This document shows, in pieces, positions 60,986-64,000 of a stretch of 64,000 nucleotides of DNA. The DNA lies in NCBI GenBank assembly GCA_948099385.1, contig CANUEZ040000167.1:4191001-4255000 (forward strand). The letters are read 5' to 3'. The notes beneath the pieces are model-generated. The model saw only the letters and a program-made list of their open reading frames with translations, ran no database searches and was not told the DNA's origin. Both the position numbers and the translations under genes were made by a program. Source of the DNA: Fasciola hepatica. Taxonomy: Eukaryota > Platyhelminthes > Trematoda > Plagiorchiida > Fasciolidae. The number at the start of each line of letters is the position of its first letter. Position 1 is the first letter of the stretch.

Positions 60986-61213
60986 ATGTTCATTTTAAAA
61001 ATGCATGATTATAAACTCGTCTCAAGATCCGAATCCTTTACAACACCGACGGCACCGGGGAAGTCCCAGAGTAAGGTAAAGCATGAACGCTGCAACAAGC
61101 TTTGTTTTTTAAATGTCCAAAAGTGTGTGCGCTGCGATATCTGCAAAAATCACTTTACCTGGGAACGCAACAAGGTAGAAAAGAATGCTCCTTTGACACA
61201 ACAGGACAGTTGA
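60986..61213 (+). CDS. Small open frame with a Cys-rich PHD-like segment
   Basis: The 75-codon frame has ERCNKLC followed by KCVRCDICKNHFTWE, spaced somewhat like part of a PHD or related zinc finger (VxCDxC then F). The last Cys/His ligands are missing. It may be part of an ORF1-like protein of a CR1 element, some of which have PHD fingers, or an exon of something else. An identical frame lies in the other arm at 63660-63887. Confidence 0.3.
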   Translation: MFILKMHDYKLVSRSESFTTPTAPGKSQSKVKHERCNKLCFLNVQKCVRCDICKNHFTWERNKVEKNAPLTQQDS

Positions 61214-62057
61214 ACTTTAACCTGTGTGTGTTTGTGGGGCAAGGCACGTAGAAGAAAACTGTACCGAGAGTTTTTCAACAGAAGGGAGGCAAAATAAACA
61301 AGGAGGCCACTCCAAACACTTCCTTAAGCTTGGATGCCAGTGAGGCCAGCCATAGCCCGGGTCAAGACGGCGACAGCACTGAAAAGGCCTTTTCTCCGAC
61401 ACCTAAAATTATGTCCTCTCATCTAGTCATGCTTGGAAAACTGCGAAACCACAACAAAGGGGGTCTTGTAAAACCTTCAGAGCAAAATTCAAAAGGGGGA
61501 TATGTGTTTTGACGAAGCCTATCAAGGACCTTTCGAATCGAATGGAACTAAATGAGAGCACTGGCTCCACCTCCCGGCGAAGTTCGAAAAAACTCATACC
61601 CACAATGAGAAGGCATAGGGACGTATCCAGTCCTGCCAATTTTACTGTGAACTAAGTCCTTCCAGATGCGTTCTCATTTTTAGAGTGCCCTCCGTAAAAC
61701 TGTTCACGGATCGTCAAAATGCCTCATCGGCTGCCCGATTATTTGCCGTTATTTATTTATATCACCCCTGCGGCCTTAAAGTCAACCTTAACAACTCTAT
61801 AGGAACTGCGTCAGTAACCACCCCCTTGTCACTAGATATTATGTACATATATACTAAAGTCCTGAGTTGTTAACGAAAGCATGGTTAGTAACCCAATGCT
61901 GCCCGGTTTAATCTCGCCTGAGTGGCCTTTTTCACGCCAGGTACGGCCATATATACTCCAACCACTACCCCTGCTACATCGTAATGGAAAATCCAGTCTC
62001 ATTTCTCTCGCTTGACGTGGCTCACTAGCTGAACTCAACATCCCGTTATGACGTCAC

Positions 62058-62432
62058 CGATTCTGTCCTCAACGTGTCCCCCAGCTAATTTTCATCCGTA
62101 GTTTTATGCTGAACGTAGCCTTTTTTGCTTTGGTCTGTTTGTGGCAAAGCTGGTCTTCTTTAAGGCCCCGGATAATAATAATAGTTTCTTTTAGTCTCAA
62201 GAGAAGGGAGGAGTTGTGGTTTCGGAGGTAAAGTCTTTGCTTGTCAAGGTATGTTTTTTGGAAGGAGGCAAGTTTGGATTTCCTAGGACAGGAGCTTTGG
62301 TCGGTAAGATCAAGCTCCAAGAGATAATTTCCCGTGTTAGGGTAAAAGAGATTGGCAGCCTATCGGGGGTCAGACGTTTAAAACCTGCTTTGATTTTGAT
62401 GGCAAATGAGATTGGGCGGAGGTTTTCAATTT
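62058..62432 (-). pseudogene. Family-1 EN-RT linker fragment in the left arm (mirror copy)
   Basis: The minus strand here is identical, in the parts checked, to the plus-strand fragment in the right arm, including SKLASFQKTYLDKQ. See the right-arm copy for the comparison to copy A. Confidence 0.8.
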
Positions 62433-62440
62433 CCCCGTTT
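62433..62440. other. Centre (loop) of the giant palindrome
   Basis: Eight unpaired bases, CCCCGTTT, separate arms that end AATTT and start AAATT. The centre is inside family-1 sequence equivalent to copy A about 6,660. Confidence 0.95.
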
Positions 62441-62780
62441 AAATTGAAAACCTCCGCCCAATCTCATTTGCCATCAAGATCAAAGCAGGTTTTAAACGTC
62501 TGACCCCCGATAGGCTGCCAATCTCTTTTACCCTAACACGGGAAATTATCTCTTGGAGCTTGATCTTACCGACCAAAGCTCCTGTCCTAGGAAATCCAAA
62601 CTTGCCTCCTTCCAAAAAACATACCTTGACAAGCAAAGACTTTACCTCCGAAACCACAACTCCTCCCTTCTCTTGAGACTAAAAGAAACTATTATTATTA
62701 TCCGGGGCCTTAAAGAAGACCAGCTTTGCCACAAACAGACCAAAGCAAAAAAGGCTACGTTCAGCATAAAACTACGGATG
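62441..62780 (+). pseudogene. Family-1 EN-RT linker fragment in the right arm
   Basis: From the centre outward the sequence aligns with copy A from about 6,668 (the LNWxPLPNLI block) through SKLASFQKTYLDKQRLYLRN, equal to SKLASLQRKYLKMQRLYLQN in copy A. Similarity ends near 62,780. It is a fragment of one ORF2 with neither nuclease nor RT motifs. Confidence 0.8.
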
Positions 62781-63659
62781 AAAATTAGCTGGGGGACACG
62801 TTGAGGACAGAATCGGTGACGTCATAACGGGATGTTGAGTTCAGCTAGTGAGCCACGTCAAGCGAGAGAAATGAGACTGGATTTTCCATTACGATGTAGC
62901 AGGGGTAGTGGTTGGAGTATATATGGCCGTACCTGGCGTGAAAAAGGCCACTCAGGCGAGATTAAACCGGGCAGCATTGGGTTACTATCCATGCTTTCGT
63001 TAACAACTCAGGACTTTAGTATATATGTACATAATATCTAGTGACAAGGGGGTGGTTACTGACGCAGTTCCTATAGAGTTGTTAAGGTTGACTTTAAGGC
63101 CGCAGGGGTGATATAAATAAATAACGGCAAATAATCGGGCAGCCGATGAGGCATTTTGACGATCCGTGAACAGTTTTACGGAGGGCACTCTAAAAATGAG
63201 AACGCATCTGGAAGGACTTAGTTCACAGTAAAATTGGCAGGACTGGATACGTCCCTATGCCTTCTCATTGTGGGTATGAGTTTTTTCGAACTTCGCCGGG
63301 AGGTGGAGCCAGTGCTCTCATTTAGTTCCATTCGATTCGAAAGGTCCTTGATAGGCTTCGTCAAAACACATATCCCCCTTTTGAATTTTGCTCTGAAGGT
63401 TTTACAAGACCCCCTTTGTTGTGGTTTCGCAGTTTTCCAAGCATGACTAGATGAGAGGACATAATTTTAGGTGTCGGAGAAAAGGCCTTTTCAGTGCTGT
63501 CGCCGTCTTGACCCGGGCTATGGCTGGCCTCACTGGCATCCAAGCTTAAGGAAGTGTTTGGAGTGGCCTCCTTGTTTATTTTGCCTCCCTTCTGTTGAAA
63601 AACTCTCGGTACAGTTTTCTTCTACGTGCCTTGCCCCACAAACACACACAGGTTAAAGT

Positions 63660-63887
63660 TCAACTGTCCTGTTGTGTCAAAGGAGCATTCTTTTCTACCT
63701 TGTTGCGTTCCCAGGTAAAGTGATTTTTGCAGATATCGCAGCGCACACACTTTTGGACATTTAAAAAACAAAGCTTGTTGCAGCGTTCATGCTTTACCTT
63801 ACTCTGGGACTTCCCCGGTGCCGTCGGTGTTGTAAAGGATTCGGATCTTGAGACGAGTTTATAATCATGCATTTTTAAAATGAACAT
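63660..63887 (-). CDS. Mirror copy of the small Cys-rich open frame
   Basis: The translated product is the same as that of 60986-61213. It adds no independent support for a gene because it comes from the same duplication. Confidence 0.3.
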   Translation of the reverse strand: MFILKMHDYKLVSRSESFTTPTAPGKSQSKVKHERCNKLCFLNVQKCVRCDICKNHFTWERNKVEKNAPLTQQDS

Positions 63888-64000
63888 AATAAAAACAATG
63901 GTGTATTCGTCATCTGTGGTGAGGACTCAAGCATATAAACGTGATCAGAATGCGCAAACTTAATCAACGGGATAAAATGTTTTAAATTTGTAAAAGGAGG

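Larger units (their letters stand above)
60873..62432. repeat. Giant palindrome, left arm (at least 1,560 bp)
   Basis: Position x here pairs with 124873 minus x in the right arm without any indel in the parts compared. I found one mismatch (61885 against 62988). The arm contains an open frame at 60986-61213 with a Cys-rich segment and a mirror image of the retrotransposon fragment next to the centre. The true outer end is unknown because the partner runs off the window. Confidence 0.95.
62441..64000. repeat. Giant palindrome, right arm (runs off the window end)
   Basis: Reverse complement of 60873-62432 up to the last base of the window. The last twenty bases match the left arm exactly, so the palindrome continues beyond 64,000. 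Confidence 0.95.

Overview
The window reads as repeat-rich, intron-age-neutral nuclear DNA of an invertebrate animal, most likely a parasitic flatworm (platyhelminth, possibly a cestode). That is an inference. It rests on many decayed CR1/Jockey-type non-LTR retrotransposons, on long pyrimidine-rich 3' regions ending in ATT/ATC microsatellites, and on a tRNA-like short element carrying a hammerhead ribozyme, a combination best known from schistosome SM-alpha retroposons. I found no convincing host protein-coding gene, rRNA gene or canonical tRNA gene. Nothing looks bacterial: there are no operons, Shine-Dalgarno sites or CRISPR arrays.

Layout. 1.8-3.1 kb and 24.0-24.9 kb: two inverted copies of a roughly 1 kb dispersed repeat that bracket about 21 kb. 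3.3-9.1 kb (+): family-1 retrotransposon copy A, with ORF1, endonuclease (EN) and reverse transcriptase (RT) broken by frameshifts. 11.2-16.1 kb (+): copy D, the best preserved, with an open ORF1 and an EN-RT ORF2 interrupted by one stop codon but lacking a catalytic glutamate in EN. 19.8-23.3 kb (-): decayed copy F. 28.0-32.4 kb (-): copy E, almost full length. 35.2-36.2 kb (-): RT fragment. 38.5-41.3 kb (-): a different CR1-like element. 41.4-42.7 kb (+): RT fragment G, followed by a long 3' region. 44.9-46.6 kb (-): family-2 RT split by a 443-bp insertion flanked by 13-bp direct repeats, which carries tRNA-like A and B boxes and a hammerhead ribozyme. 48.5-49.6 kb (+): ORF2 fragment L. 49.6-50.25 and 53.75-57.6 kb (+): copy B, split by a family-2 element (50.3-53.7 kb) and carrying a 418-bp direct duplication of its RT. 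57.6-60.9 kb: no gene seen. 60,873-64,000: a near-perfect giant palindrome with arms of at least 1,560 bp, folding inside a retrotransposon fragment.

How the parts work together. In an active element of this type ORF1p binds the RNA, the APE-like EN nicks the target and the RT copies the RNA at the nick. No copy here looks fully functional: every one has stops, frameshifts or missing active-site residues. The short ribozyme element would depend on RT supplied in trans. The window is best read as nested retroposon layers with two exceptional structures: the hammerhead-bearing insertion and the giant palindrome.
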